Made by a program: the position numbers and the translations under genes
Assembly: GCA_964476705.1 (NCBI GenBank)
Contig: CAYZBM010000006.1
Coordinates: 1-47,596, forward strand
Reading direction: 5' to 3'
DNA length: 47,596 nucleotides
From: CAYZBM01 sp964476705
GTDB taxonomy: Bacteria > Pseudomonadota > Alphaproteobacteria > Rickettsiales > UBA6187
In this document: positions 1 to 8,855 of the stretch, piece after piece
Layout: every line of letters begins with the position of its first letter
How positions within the stretch are numbered: the stretch's first letter is position 1
Notes under the pieces: generated by a model
Seen by the model: only the letters and a program-made list of their open reading frames with translations
Told to the model about the DNA's origin: nothing
Databases searched by the model: none

Positions 1-54
1 TTATGTTTTATTCGGGATCCATAAATACATTCATTTCAATTAAGAAATACTATA
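1..54. repeat. Palindromic repeat family 1, copy A (right end only)
   Basis: These 54 bases are identical to 17781-17834, the right half of the full-length copy C. They hold the right arm of the internal hairpin (TTCGGGAT) and end in the TACTATA terminal motif. The left half lies outside the window. It is a non-coding, MITE-like or Rickettsia-palindromic-element-like sequence. Confidence 0.85.
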
Positions 55-351
55 TATGATACTAATGTCTTAAAGTAGGTCCAGGTCTCTTTCTTTTTTA
101 GAAAAATATTAGAATATTTATGGCCAGGACTAAATCCCTGGCAGATTTTATTGATAATATTTTAAAAAAAGATAAGAACCATGGATGACGATTTTTGGGA
201 GCTTGGGAAGATACAATAAACAACAATGATAGAATTAACTTTTAAAAACAGCAACTTAAAGAAGTAGATTAAATGAAATTGACAATTGTAAATTTTTTAA
301 CTATTTTCAACAAAACATTCAAAGAATCAAATAATTATATTGAGCAATCTT
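55..351. other. Intergenic stretch without a convincing gene
   Basis: Between repeat copy A and the ankyrin-like gene I find only very short open frames: ATG at 121 reads 22 codons and ATG at 181 reads 12 codons. A small inverted repeat (GCCAGG at 123-128, CCTGGC at 137-142) is present. No tRNA-like fold is evident. The two short frames could be decayed pieces of one old gene, but I cannot identify it. Confidence 0.5.
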
Positions 352-1323
352 ATGTCAAACAGGCCAACTACCCTCGAAGAGAAAATAAAGCAAGAAACCC
401 TTGATGATTTACTAGTTGCTGCAATAACAGCCGATAAGGTTGAAACAATAATTTTTCTGGTCCAACAGGGTGCTAGTACCAAAATAACCCAGGACGCCGC
501 TACAATCCTCATGAAAAATAAAGTTTATGCAGAAAAATCTCATCCTAATTTATATAAATATTTATTAAATTTAAAACAACCCCCTGAACCAACTCCAGCA
601 CCTAAACCATCAGCTCCAACTCCAGTACCTAAACCATCAGCTCCCGCTCCAACAGCTAAAGCATCAACTTCTACTCCAACACCTAAAGCATCAACTTCTA
701 CTCCAGCACCTAAACCATCAGCTCCTACTACAGCTCAATCAGTAACAAAAAGTACCTCTATGCCTTGGGATAGCTTCAAAACTATGGTAAAAAATAGAGC
801 TACTCATAATCTGATTCTAAGTTTTTATGACCCTTGTTGGCATATGGGCTCACAAATATATAATAAAGATGAAAATGGATGTAATATTTTAATGCTAGCT
901 ATTCTAGCTCCCGCTAGCCAGACGGATAAAGTTAAAAATGTTAATTTTTTTATTGAAAGAATGAGTAGTTTCACAGATAAGGATAATCAAGGAAATACGG
1001 CTTTTATGCTAGCTCAAGCAACTGGGAATGAGGAATTAATTAATTTATTTAACAAAATAGTTCCTTTAAATACTCAATTATTTGTAGCTATAGATCAAAA
1101 TAACCTTGAAAGAGTACAAGAACTTCTTTTATCTGGAGCTAATAAAGATTTTAAAAATGCATTGCATGATACTCCCTTATCTATTGCTAAACAAAAGTAC
1201 GGTACTCATGCGACTATAGTAAAGGCTTTAGAAGACAATCATAATTATGATCCAGCTAGCCTATCCTATGCATCACTGGGTAAACAACCTTATCCAGTAG
1301 CAAAATCAACTTCAAGCCCGTAA
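352..1323 (+). CDS. Ankyrin-like repeat protein with proline-rich linker
   Basis: A 323-residue protein counted from ATG 352. A TTG at 340 would add four residues, but the ATG is preferred. The N-terminal third and the C-terminal part contain helix-turn-helix segments of ankyrin style, for example the patterns FLVQQGAS and VQELLLSGANKDFKN followed by TPLSIAKQK. They are separated by a Pro/Ala/Ser/Thr/Lys-rich linker made of five 9-residue units (about residues 80-124). No signal peptide or membrane segment is visible. Such proteins in intracellular bacteria often bind host proteins and may leave by type IV secretion. That role is inferred here only from composition and from the secretion genes about 8 kb away. 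The 3' end overlaps recG on the opposite strand by 12 bases. It may alternatively be a purely internal scaffold protein. Confidence 0.7.
   Translation: MSNRPTTLEEKIKQETLDDLLVAAITADKVETIIFLVQQGASTKITQDAATILMKNKVYAEKSHPNLYKYLLNLKQPPEPTPAPKPSAPTPVPKPSAPAPTAKASTSTPTPKASTSTPAPKPSAPTTAQSVTKSTSMPWDSFKTMVKNRATHNLILSFYDPCWHMGSQIYNKDENGCNILMLAILAPASQTDKVKNVNFFIERMSSFTDKDNQGNTAFMLAQATGNEELINLFNKIVPLNTQLFVAIDQNNLERVQELLLSGANKDFKNALHDTPLSIAKQKYGTHATIVKALEDNHNYDPASLSYASLGKQPYPVAKSTSSP
589..723 (+). repeat. Five 27-bp tandem repeats coding a Pro-rich linker
   Basis: Five imperfect 27-base units encode PTPAPKPSA, PTPVPKPSA, PAPTAKAST, STPTPKAST and STPAPKPSA in frame. In-frame units of this kind can change number by slippage, so length variation between strains is plausible. 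Confidence 0.9.
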
Positions 1324-3396
1324 ATAATTAATCTGCTCACCATAATTAAATAAATGCAAAAGCAAGCGTAGCTTCATGCCCCGCTCGGAATTGAGCTTAG
1401 GATCGTTATGGAGAATTAGCTGCGCTTCTTTATGGGCCAGTTCTAGCAGGTTTTTATGTAGGGCAATATCCGCAAAAGTAAAATCCTGCATCCCGGACTG
1501 TTTAACGCCTAAAAGATCTCCGCTTCCGCGTAGATCTAAATCAGCTTCAGCCAAATAAAAACCATCATTACTGCTGCGAAGTGCTTGTAATCTTTTTAAA
1601 GAAGTAGCACCTAATTTATCATATAATAAAATACAGCTTGATTGTTTATCACTCCGACCTACTCTTCCTCTTAATTGATGTAATTGTGCTATACCAAATC
1701 TTTCGGCATGTTCAATAACTATTACCGTCGCATCCTTAACATCTACTCCTACTTCAACAACTGTGGTTGCAACTAAAATATCAATATTGCCATTTTTAAA
1801 CTCATTCATAATTTGTTCTCGATCTTTGGCTGGTACTTTGCCGTGCAGCAGCGCAACTTTTCCTGGATAAATCTTTGATAATTCGTCAAATCTCGAAGTT
1901 GCATCTTTAAGTGCCAATTTTTCTGATTGCTCAATAAGCGGGCAAATCCAATAAATTTTTTCTCCTTTAGCCATTACCCTACTAAAACTCGCCATTAATT
2001 CGGCAATTTTTTTAACCGAAATAATTTTAGTATCAATATATTTACGACCAGCAGGTTTTTCTTTAAGTAATGAGTTTTGAACATCACCATAATAAGCCAA
2101 AGCTAAAGTTCTCGGGATTGGCGTCGCCGTCATCAGTAATGTATCAATATTTTTACCCTTATTACTAAAAACCATTCTTTGATCAACCCCAAATCTATGT
2201 TGTTCATCAATTACCACCAGCCCTATATCTTTAAATTTAACCTTATCACCAATTAAAGCATGAGTACCAATTATTATATCTATGTTACCGGCGCTTAAAT
2301 CGGTAAATATTTCTTCCTTTTTTTTCGAACTAGCCGTAAGTAAAGCAACTTTTACCGGAATCTCAGCTAATATTTCACTAATCCATTTATAATGTTGTTT
2401 TGCTAAAATTTCAGTTGGCACCATTAGAGCTGCTTGTTTTTTTATCTCCACCACATTTAGCATGGCAATTAAAGCAACTAAAGTCTTGCCGCTACCAACA
2501 TCACCTTGGAGTAATCTTAACATTGAATGAGCTTTTTTTTGGTCAGCAAAAATTTCATTAAGCACCTGCTTTTGCCCCATAGTTAAGGTAAAAGGTAATT
2601 TTTTTATTAAAGCCCCAACTAAACTACCATCACCTTTAATCTCCTCACCTTTTAGATAAGAAAATTTTTGCCGGGCTAATTTTATAGCTAACTGACTGGC
2701 AAGTAATTCATCATAAGCAAGCCTAAGCCTTGCAGGATCAGCTATAGAACTTATATCTAAATCTAATGGCGCATGAATTCTGGTAATTGCTTCTTTAAAA
2801 CTAGGCCAGTTATATTTTTGAATTAAACTACTATCATGCCATTCTTCAAAATCAGGAACTTTATCTAAAATTGATTTTATTAAGTTAACTATAATATTTT
2901 GATATAGGCCAGCAGTTAAGGGATAATTTGCTTCAATGCTATTAATATTATTTAATTGTTTTTCATATAAAATATAGTCAGGATGGATCATCTTGGTATA
3001 GCCTGCATATTTTTCTATATTGCCACTAACTATTCTTTTAGCGCCAATTGGTAAAAATTTACGAATATAATCAGGCGAGCTATTAAAAAAAACTAATTCT
3101 ATTTCGCCAGTTTCATTTGAGCAAAAAACTTTGATCGGAGATTTTTTATTATATTTATGTTTATCAAGACCTTCATAGCCATTAATTCTGACAATAGTCG
3201 TAACAATTTGACCATTTTCCATTTCATATACAGGAGGCATATTCCGTCTATCAATATAAGAAGTCGGTAAATGAAATAATAAATCGATAACTTTAGGCCC
3301 TAAAAGCTTTTTTAATAATTTTTGATATTTTATCCCTATATTGGCCACATTAACCAAATCGGTATAAAGAAAATTTAAGATATCCGGACGAGTCAT
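1312..3396 (-). CDS. recG: ATP-dependent DNA helicase RecG
   Basis: A 694-residue superfamily 2 helicase that remodels stalled replication forks and branched recombination intermediates. An N-terminal OB-type wedge region (roughly residues 50-150) precedes the motor. Walker A GDVGSGKT lies at about 298-305, the DEQH box at about 397-400 followed by RFGV, then the TATPIPRT motif III and the QLRGRVGRSD motif VI typical of RecG and Mfd. Length and motif order match the family. ATG start at 3396. It stands alone between the ankyrin-like gene (12-base 3' overlap) and the PIN toxin gene 70 bases upstream, so it probably has its own promoter. No defects are seen. Confidence 0.96.
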   Translation of the reverse strand: MTRPDILNFLYTDLVNVANIGIKYQKLLKKLLGPKVIDLLFHLPTSYIDRRNMPPVYEMENGQIVTTIVRINGYEGLDKHKYNKKSPIKVFCSNETGEIELVFFNSSPDYIRKFLPIGAKRIVSGNIEKYAGYTKMIHPDYILYEKQLNNINSIEANYPLTAGLYQNIIVNLIKSILDKVPDFEEWHDSSLIQKYNWPSFKEAITRIHAPLDLDISSIADPARLRLAYDELLASQLAIKLARQKFSYLKGEEIKGDGSLVGALIKKLPFTLTMGQKQVLNEIFADQKKAHSMLRLLQGDVGSGKTLVALIAMLNVVEIKKQAALMVPTEILAKQHYKWISEILAEIPVKVALLTASSKKKEEIFTDLSAGNIDIIIGTHALIGDKVKFKDIGLVVIDEQHRFGVDQRMVFSNKGKNIDTLLMTATPIPRTLALAYYGDVQNSLLKEKPAGRKYIDTKIISVKKIAELMASFSRVMAKGEKIYWICPLIEQSEKLALKDATSRFDELSKIYPGKVALLHGKVPAKDREQIMNEFKNGNIDILVATTVVEVGVDVKDATVIVIEHAERFGIAQLHQLRGRVGRSDKQSSCILLYDKLGATSLKRLQALRSSNDGFYLAEADLDLRGSGDLLGVKQSGMQDFTFADIALHKNLLELAHKEAQLILHNDPKLNSERGMKLRLLLHLFNYGEQINYLRA

Positions 3397-3466
3397 TAAG
3401 GCTTTGCGTATAATATATAATGAAAGATTTTATTATATCTATAATGTTATAATCCAGAAAGACTTT

Positions 3467-3889
3467 TTAATTTAATTGTAATTTTAAGAATTCTTTTGGA
3501 GTTACAATCAAAGTTTTTTTATGCTTCGAAATTTTAAAATCTTTCGTATTTCCAGTAATTATATAGTGAGCATTAGCCTCAAATGCTAAATCGATAAATT
3601 TATTGTCCGATTTGTCCTTTAATAGATCAAAATGTTGATTTGGCTCATAATTATTCGAAAAATTAAGAATATAAATAAGGAATAAATTAGCTCTATATTC
3701 AAAAAAAGGAAATCTTTTAAATTTATCCCTATTACAAACTTCTACATATTCCTGAAAAATCTCTGCCGATATGCAAAGAAAAGATCGTTTTGTAAAAATA
3801 AATTCATAAAATATTTTTCCTGGATTACTAACTGCTGATAAAATAGCAGAGACCAATACATTCGTATCAATTACTATTTTTTTTTGCAT
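3467..3889 (-). CDS. PIN-domain toxin of a type II toxin-antitoxin pair
   Basis: A 140-residue PIN-domain protein, a predicted metal-dependent ribonuclease. The acidic site can be followed: D8 in VIDTNVLVSAI, E43, D95 in the KSDNKF motif, D100 and D117 in the TGNTKDF segment. This matches the 'putative toxin' PIN branch (COG1569-like) rather than a classic VapC. Its start overlaps the 3' end of the antitoxin gene by 23 bases, as expected for translational coupling in which the antitoxin is made first. All catalytic positions appear intact, so it is likely functional. The RNA target cannot be told from sequence. Confidence 0.85.
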   Translation of the reverse strand: MQKKIVIDTNVLVSAILSAVSNPGKIFYEFIFTKRSFLCISAEIFQEYVEVCNRDKFKRFPFFEYRANLFLIYILNFSNNYEPNQHFDLLKDKSDNKFIDLAFEANAHYIITGNTKDFKISKHKKTLIVTPKEFLKLQLN

Positions 3890-4100
3890 TTCTAACTGCT
3901 TTTATTTCGGCATTAATTTCTTTCATGGTCATTTTTGCAAGGCCGGTTTCCTTTGCTAACTTATTAAGTTCTTTAAGAACTTTTTTTCCTTTTTGCAAAC
4001 TAACAGTTTTTACTAATTCTTCTAAAGTCATTTTACTTTTAGTCTTAAGATTATATTTTTTAATTTCCTCAGGTGAGGCTTCTATGTTTAATATTGCCAT
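3867..4100 (-). CDS. Antitoxin partner of the PIN toxin
   Basis: A 77-residue, lysine-rich, mostly helical protein upstream of and overlapping the PIN toxin. Its C-terminal segment KMTMKEINAEIKAVRNAKK resembles the toxin-binding tail found in small antitoxins that accompany PIN toxins. A GGAGA ribosome site lies just before ATG 4100, and a sigma-70-like promoter sits 30-60 bases upstream. DNA-binding autorepression is usual for such proteins but is not shown by a recognisable domain here. The assignment rests mainly on position and size. Confidence 0.75.
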   Translation of the reverse strand: MAILNIEASPEEIKKYNLKTKSKMTLEELVKTVSLQKGKKVLKELNKLAKETGLAKMTMKEINAEIKAVRNAKKNSN

Positions 4101-4135
4101 TTAGGTCTCCATATTATATTTGCACATATAGCTCT

Positions 4136-4163
4136 ATTATACACTAACACAGCAAGTTTTCAA
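4136..4163 (-). promoter_or_regulatory. Predicted sigma-70 promoter of the toxin-antitoxin pair
   Basis: Read on the - strand: TTGAAA (4158-4163), 16-base spacer, perfect TATAAT (4136-4141). The start of transcription would fall about 25-30 bases before the antitoxin ATG at 4100. Confidence 0.65.
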
Positions 4164-4266
4164 GTAGTCTGTGAAAAAATATCTTACGATTTTTTAATAT
4201 ACAATTCGTGAGTAATATAGACGATTTCAATTACCAAGTATTATGTGTAACTTTTTACAATAATAT

Positions 4267-5175
4267 TTATTCAACCACCTCATAAATTCTTCCACCACCT
4301 GCACCTTGTGCTTTGTAGATAGCATTCTTACATTTATTTAAGATGTCTTTTGGCTGATCATTAGCTGAAATTTGCATATAGCCAGTACTTATATGAAGAT
4401 CAGTTTTATTATTATTTAACATAACTGAATTACTATCTATTCTTGATTTTACCCTACTTAAAGCTTTTTGCGCATCTGAGGCGCTACAATCAAATAAAAT
4501 TGCACAAATATATTTATTATCAACCAAACCTACTAGATCGTCAGTTCTAAAATATTTTTTAACTTTAGTTGAAATTTGTTCAACCATTTCTTCGGCAGTT
4601 TTTCCATAATTACTCGCCATATCATCTAAAGAATCAATAGCTATCATCGCCACACTAATTTCTAGATAATAATCTTTACAAAATGTAGTAGCTATATTTA
4701 AATTTTCTATTATTGCAGTTTCTGACAATAAACCTAATTTGTTTTTATCTTTATATAATTCATTGCTTGCTACTAAATCTTTAAGTTCTGCAAGTTTATG
4801 AATAAGAGTAATATCACGCATTAATAATTCAAAAGTAATTTTATTAGCATCTGAAGACACTAAATAAAATATTTTTAAACTAACTGGTATTTGCTGACCA
4901 TTGCGGTTTAAAATTTTAAAATCCGCAATTTTCCTCAATACCGTTGCAAAATCATTACCAGGATCTTTATAGTCTATATAACTATTTAAAACATCAGCCC
5001 GCTCTTCAGGAAGGATAATATCAAAATTTTTATCCACTAGCTCAAGCTGGCGATATCCAGTTATTTTCTCGGCAGCTTTATTCACTGACTTAATAAATAC
5101 CCGGCCACTTAAGTTATCCTGGCAAACAGTAATTACTGCATCATTTTTACGTTTAGCTGATATAGTTTCTTTCAT
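4267..5175 (-). CDS. PAS plus degenerate GGDEF-domain protein
   Basis: A 302-residue cytoplasmic signalling-type protein. Residues about 15-125 look like a PAS sensor domain (AAEKITGYRQLELVDKNF, then a second half ending in LLMRDIT). Residues about 140-300 have the fold pattern of a GGDEF domain, including the ending YKAQGAGGGRIY. The catalytic loop that should read (R)xGGDEF is replaced: DDLVGLVDNKY at about 212-222 lacks both glycines and the D/E pair. Diguanylate cyclase activity is therefore very unlikely. It may instead act as a regulatory or protein-binding domain. It lies about 100 bases downstream of clpA on the same strand, separated by a strong stem-loop, so it is probably a separate unit. 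Confidence 0.8.
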   Translation of the reverse strand: MKETISAKRKNDAVITVCQDNLSGRVFIKSVNKAAEKITGYRQLELVDKNFDIILPEERADVLNSYIDYKDPGNDFATVLRKIADFKILNRNGQQIPVSLKIFYLVSSDANKITFELLMRDITLIHKLAELKDLVASNELYKDKNKLGLLSETAIIENLNIATTFCKDYYLEISVAMIAIDSLDDMASNYGKTAEEMVEQISTKVKKYFRTDDLVGLVDNKYICAILFDCSASDAQKALSRVKSRIDSNSVMLNNNKTDLHISTGYMQISANDQPKDILNKCKNAIYKAQGAGGGRIYEVVE

Positions 5176-5226
5176 ATAGCCCTATTTAAATTTACTCCAC
5201 TAATATAACACTACATTAGTAAATAA

Positions 5227-5263
5227 TTAGTAAAGAATTAGTTAAAAACTAATTCTCTACTAA
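5227..5263 (-). terminator. Stem-loop after clpA, possible terminator
   Basis: A long inverted repeat: TTAGTAAAGAATTAGTT pairs with AACTAATTCTCTACTAA around a 3-base loop, with one interior mismatch. It lies 10 bases beyond the clpA stop, on the side towards the PAS-GGDEF gene. There is no long T-run after it on the - strand, so it may be an mRNA-end stabiliser or an imperfect terminator. Confidence 0.45.
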
Positions 5264-5273
5264 TATATTTTTG

Positions 5274-7604
5274 TTATTCGGCAGCACTATGGTGTAATTC
5301 ATAGTCTAAAGTTAATACTGACTTTTTAATATCAATCTTCACTCTACCACCTTTAACTAATTTACCGAATAATATTTCATCAGCGAGTAGTTTTTTTACT
5401 TCCTCATTAATGATTCTTTCCATTGGTCTTGCACCATTTAGAGAGTCGTAACCTTTATGTGCCAGATATTTTATAACTTTGTTGGTAACTTCTATCGATA
5501 CAGCTTTATCTGCCAATTGCGCTTTAAGCTCTTCGATAAATTTTTGGGCAACTTTTTCTATAATATCCTCATTAAGCGCAGAGAATGGAATAATAGCATC
5601 AAGTCTATTTCTAAATTCTGGACTAAACATTCTAGAAATAGCCTCTTTATCTTCACCCACACGATCAACTTTTGCAAATCCCATAGGAGCACGACTACAT
5701 TCTAAAGCGCCAACGTTACTAGTCATAATAATTATGGTATTTCTAAAGTTAAGCACTTTTCCATTATTATCAGTTAAACTACCATAATCCATTACTTGTA
5801 GTAAAATATTATATATATCACTATGCGCTTTTTCAATTTCATCAAGAAGTAAAACTGAATGAGGATTACGTTCTATTGACTCAGTTAAAAGACCTGCTTG
5901 TTCAAAACCAACATAACCTGGAGGAGCTCCAATTAATCTAGCAATAGAATGCTGTTCTAAATACTCAGACATATCTATCCTAATTAATTCCATACTAAAA
6001 CTTTTAGCCAACTGGATCGCAAGTTCTGTTTTACCAACTCCTGTAGGACCAGTAAATAAATAGCTACCTACTGGTTTTTTCTGCTCTCTTAAACCAGCAC
6101 GTGACAATTTGATGGCACTTACTAATTGTTTTACTGCAGCATCTTGACCAAAAATTGTCGATTGTAGATGTTTTTCTAAATGTTGTAATTTTTTAGTTTC
6201 ATCAGAACTTACTGATTTGGTAGGTACTTTGGCTATCTTAGAAACTATAGCTTCTATCTCACGATTAGTTATAATTTTTACCCTTTTTTCTTTAGGTAAT
6301 AATCTTTGATGCGCACCAGCTTCGTCAATTACATCAATAGCTTTATCTGGTAATTTACGATCATTAATATAACGATTAGCTAATATAACTGCTGATTCAA
6401 TTGCTGAATTTGAATAAGATATATTATGATAAGATTCATAATATGGCTTAATTCCATGTAAAATTTTAACACATGATTCAACATCAGGCTCAGCTACGTC
6501 TATTTTTTGGAATCTCCGTAATAAGGCTTTGTCTTTTTCAAAATGGTTATGATATTCTTTATATGTGGTCGAACCTATACATCTAAAACCACCCCTAGCT
6601 AAAGCTGGTTTTAATAAATTACTAGCGTCAAGTGCTCCACCATTGGTAGAACCTGCACCAATAATTGTATGGATTTCATCAATAAACAAAATTGCAAAAG
6701 GTAATTTTTCAATTTCATTAATCACCATTTTCATTCTTTCTTCAAAATCTCCACGATATTTAGTTCCTGCAAGCAAAGCACCCATATCTAATGAAAAGAT
6801 AACTGCTTTAGATAAAATATCAGTAACTTTACCTTTTACTATTCTTAAAGCTAAACCTTCAACAATAGCGGTTTTACCTACTCCTGGTTCACCAACAAAA
6901 AGTGGATTATTTTTAGTTCTCCTACATAAAATTTCAATAGCCCTTTCAACTTCATCATCACGACCAACTAAAATATCTATTTTACCTTCTTGGGCTCTTT
7001 TATTTAAGTCTACGCAATAACTAGCAATAGCGCTTGGAGTTTTTTCCTTTTTTTCTTTATTTATTTCACTAATTGCAATATTGGGTAATTTTTTACTCTC
7101 AGGTTTTTTCTCATTTTCACTTTCTAAACTGAAAAAATCATCCCGAAGTCCATTATTAATATCATCAGAAAAGCTAATCATTCCACCATTTGATAAATGA
7201 TTAATCACATCAAGATAACTTAACTCCTGATCTTTCAAGAAATAGGCCGCATGAGAATCATGTTCACCAAATATTTCAGCCAATACATTAGCACCATTAA
7301 CTAATTTTCGGCCTGACGCATGAGCATTTATCGCTGCTCTATGAATAACTTTTTGGAAAGCTGCTGTTGGCTTAACTTCAACTAAACCTTTTATACTCAA
7401 AACATTTAAATGATTTTCAACAAAGCTTTTTAAGTTATTACTTAAATCAGCAACATCTACTCCACATTTATAAAGAACTGGTAAAACATCAGCATCTTCT
7501 AATAATGCCAATAATAAATGTTCTAAAGTGGCATATTCATGAGAATAGCTATGCGCTAAAGTTAAAGCTCTATGTAGAGTTAATTCTAAATTCTTAGAAA
7601 GCAT
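5274..7604 (-). CDS. clpA: ATP-dependent Clp protease ATP-binding subunit ClpA
   Basis: A 776-residue AAA+ unfoldase that feeds substrates to the ClpP peptidase, with N-end-rule substrates delivered by ClpS. An N-terminal Clp repeat domain (residues 1-140) is followed by two ATPase modules with Walker A motifs GEPGVGKT (about 238-245) and GPTGVGKT (about 519-526), each with a Walker B (FIDEIH, LLDEIE). The absence of a ClpB middle coiled coil and the neighbouring clpS identify it as ClpA rather than ClpB or ClpC. The ClpP-docking tripeptide IGL/IGF appears as MGF in the segment RAPMGFAK. It overlaps the clpS end by 11 bases, indicating a coupled operon. Confidence 0.96.
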   Translation of the reverse strand: MLSKNLELTLHRALTLAHSYSHEYATLEHLLLALLEDADVLPVLYKCGVDVADLSNNLKSFVENHLNVLSIKGLVEVKPTAAFQKVIHRAAINAHASGRKLVNGANVLAEIFGEHDSHAAYFLKDQELSYLDVINHLSNGGMISFSDDINNGLRDDFFSLESENEKKPESKKLPNIAISEINKEKKEKTPSAIASYCVDLNKRAQEGKIDILVGRDDEVERAIEILCRRTKNNPLFVGEPGVGKTAIVEGLALRIVKGKVTDILSKAVIFSLDMGALLAGTKYRGDFEERMKMVINEIEKLPFAILFIDEIHTIIGAGSTNGGALDASNLLKPALARGGFRCIGSTTYKEYHNHFEKDKALLRRFQKIDVAEPDVESCVKILHGIKPYYESYHNISYSNSAIESAVILANRYINDRKLPDKAIDVIDEAGAHQRLLPKEKRVKIITNREIEAIVSKIAKVPTKSVSSDETKKLQHLEKHLQSTIFGQDAAVKQLVSAIKLSRAGLREQKKPVGSYLFTGPTGVGKTELAIQLAKSFSMELIRIDMSEYLEQHSIARLIGAPPGYVGFEQAGLLTESIERNPHSVLLLDEIEKAHSDIYNILLQVMDYGSLTDNNGKVLNFRNTIIIMTSNVGALECSRAPMGFAKVDRVGEDKEAISRMFSPEFRNRLDAIIPFSALNEDIIEKVAQKFIEELKAQLADKAVSIEVTNKVIKYLAHKGYDSLNGARPMERIINEEVKKLLADEILFGKLVKGGRVKIDIKKSVLTLDYELHHSAAE

Positions 7605-7986
7605 GACGACTATCCTTTTCCATAATACATTGCACGGTATAATTATTTTCTTTGGCGAAACGAACTATTTCATCCATTTTCATTTCTGCTACCTCCCTGG
7701 TATATGTACCGAGAATGCCTTTACCTTCTGCCGCTAGATCTTTAGCTATCACTTCAAGATCAGCATTAGATTTATGGAAAAAATCCTGAACTACACAATT
7801 TATGAATTCTGAAGGAGGATTCCCCTCATTAGTGATTATTACATTATAAAGATATGGCTTAAGGAAAAGATTGCCGCCAAAAATGAAATTATTACCTAAA
7901 TCATTTTTACCATTTGAAGATCCACTAAAGTTATCTTCTTTTTCTTCCGACTTTCTCCAAGGGATAAATCCATCAAAATTAGCCAC
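7594..7986 (-). CDS. clpS: ATP-dependent Clp protease adaptor ClpS
   Basis: An adaptor that recognises N-end-rule degrons and delivers them to ClpA. The core motif PYLYNVIITNEGNPPSEFI, the central helix and the C-terminal MKMDEIVRFAKENNYTVQC with final MEKDSRHAF are typical. I place the start at GTG 7986 (130 residues) because it is preceded by AGAGG at good spacing. The longer frame that begins at TTG 8064 adds a cysteine/tyrosine-rich stretch unlike the family. Even so, about 45 residues of serine/glycine/lysine-rich sequence precede the core, longer than many ClpS. The stop overlaps clpA, so the two are translated together. Confidence 0.9.
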   Translation of the reverse strand: MANFDGFIPWRKSEEKEDNFSGSSNGKNDLGNNFIFGGNLFLKPYLYNVIITNEGNPPSEFINCVVQDFFHKSNADLEVIAKDLAAEGKGILGTYTREVAEMKMDEIVRFAKENNYTVQCIMEKDSRHAF

Positions 7987-8088
7987 GATCGTACCTCTTT
8001 CTAAAATATTAAAGTTATTAACTACTTGTTTATAATAACAATAATAACAACCAATCCTTACCAAATCGTTAACAAGGTTAGATCTCTT

Positions 8089-8817
8089 CTAAAAAGATGG
8101 TTTTGGTAGTTTTACCGCATTTACATCTCTTATATATAGGGGGGATACGGCACTATTATAAGTATTTTTCTTATAATCTGACATAGCCGCAAAACCAGCC
8201 GCAACAGCCCTATTTTCCACCAGTATATTTTCAAGCATAAAATCATCTATTTTGTCTTGCAAATAACTAGTAATATTATGATTGCAATTACCTATAACAT
8301 ATCCTTTGTAAGGAGCTAAATAACTTAATAATTCACTATTTTTTATAAAAGCAGCTTCTTTTATTTTCTCTCCAGTTAGCGAAAAAACTTGTATGTATAA
8401 ATTATCACGAGCGGCATCAAGAATTACTATAATATTTTTAGTATTTTTTAGGCCATTACTATCTTTAGATTTATGCAACTGTGGCAAAAAAGTCAGCATA
8501 TATAATTCAAAGACTGAAATACCCTCAATTGGTATATTTAAGGCTAAAGCAATTCCTCTTATTGTTGCTATACCAATCCTTATAGAGGTAAAACTACCTG
8601 GACCCACTACCACCGCCAAAGATGAAAGATCCTCATAGTTAATTTTAGCCTGAGATAAAGCCAATTCTATATAAAGTACTAATTGCTCAGCTTGCCTATT
8701 ATTATCAAGATTTTTATTACTATAAAGTAATTTATTGCCTTTAAATACAGCAACAGATCCTTTATCATCAGTTGTATCTACGGATAAAATAGTAGAATTA
8801 TTTTCTGTATTTACCAT
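8089..8817 (-). CDS. tsaB: tRNA threonylcarbamoyladenosine biosynthesis protein TsaB
   Basis: A 242-residue ASKHA-fold protein that partners TsaD (with TsaE) to make the t6A37 modification of ANN-decoding tRNAs. The N-terminal phosphate motif ILSVDTTDDKGSVAVF and the family signature VVVGPGSFTSIRIG are clear, followed by the GIALALNIP helix. The C-terminal half is shorter and more variable, as usual for TsaB. ATG start at 8817, with only 38 bases to the divergent dipeptidase gene, so promoters must be compact or shared. TsaD itself is not in the window. Confidence 0.92.
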   Translation of the reverse strand: MVNTENNSTILSVDTTDDKGSVAVFKGNKLLYSNKNLDNNRQAEQLVLYIELALSQAKINYEDLSSLAVVVGPGSFTSIRIGIATIRGIALALNIPIEGISVFELYMLTFLPQLHKSKDSNGLKNTKNIIVILDAARDNLYIQVFSLTGEKIKEAAFIKNSELLSYLAPYKGYVIGNCNHNITSYLQDKIDDFMLENILVENRAVAAGFAAMSDYKKNTYNSAVSPLYIRDVNAVKLPKPSF

Positions 8818-8855
8818 GTTTATAAAACCAAATTATCTTAAAAAATATTAATAAT

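Noticed and set aside
119..219. Two very short frames possibly coding a small protein
   Set aside because: They are 22 and 12 codons, in different frames, with no good ribosome site and no similarity I can name.
589..723. CRISPR or microsatellite array
   Set aside because: The 27-bp units are in frame, have no unique spacers, and code a regular proline-rich linker.
1376..1558. Open frame on the + strand inside recG
   Set aside because: It is the reverse-strand shadow of a well-conserved helicase region, with no ribosome site and no recognisable product. The same reasoning removes the other frames nested inside clpA, tsf, asd and the pentapeptide gene.
4267..5175. Active diguanylate cyclase
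   Set aside because: The catalytic loop lacks the GGDEF residues, so activity cannot be supported.
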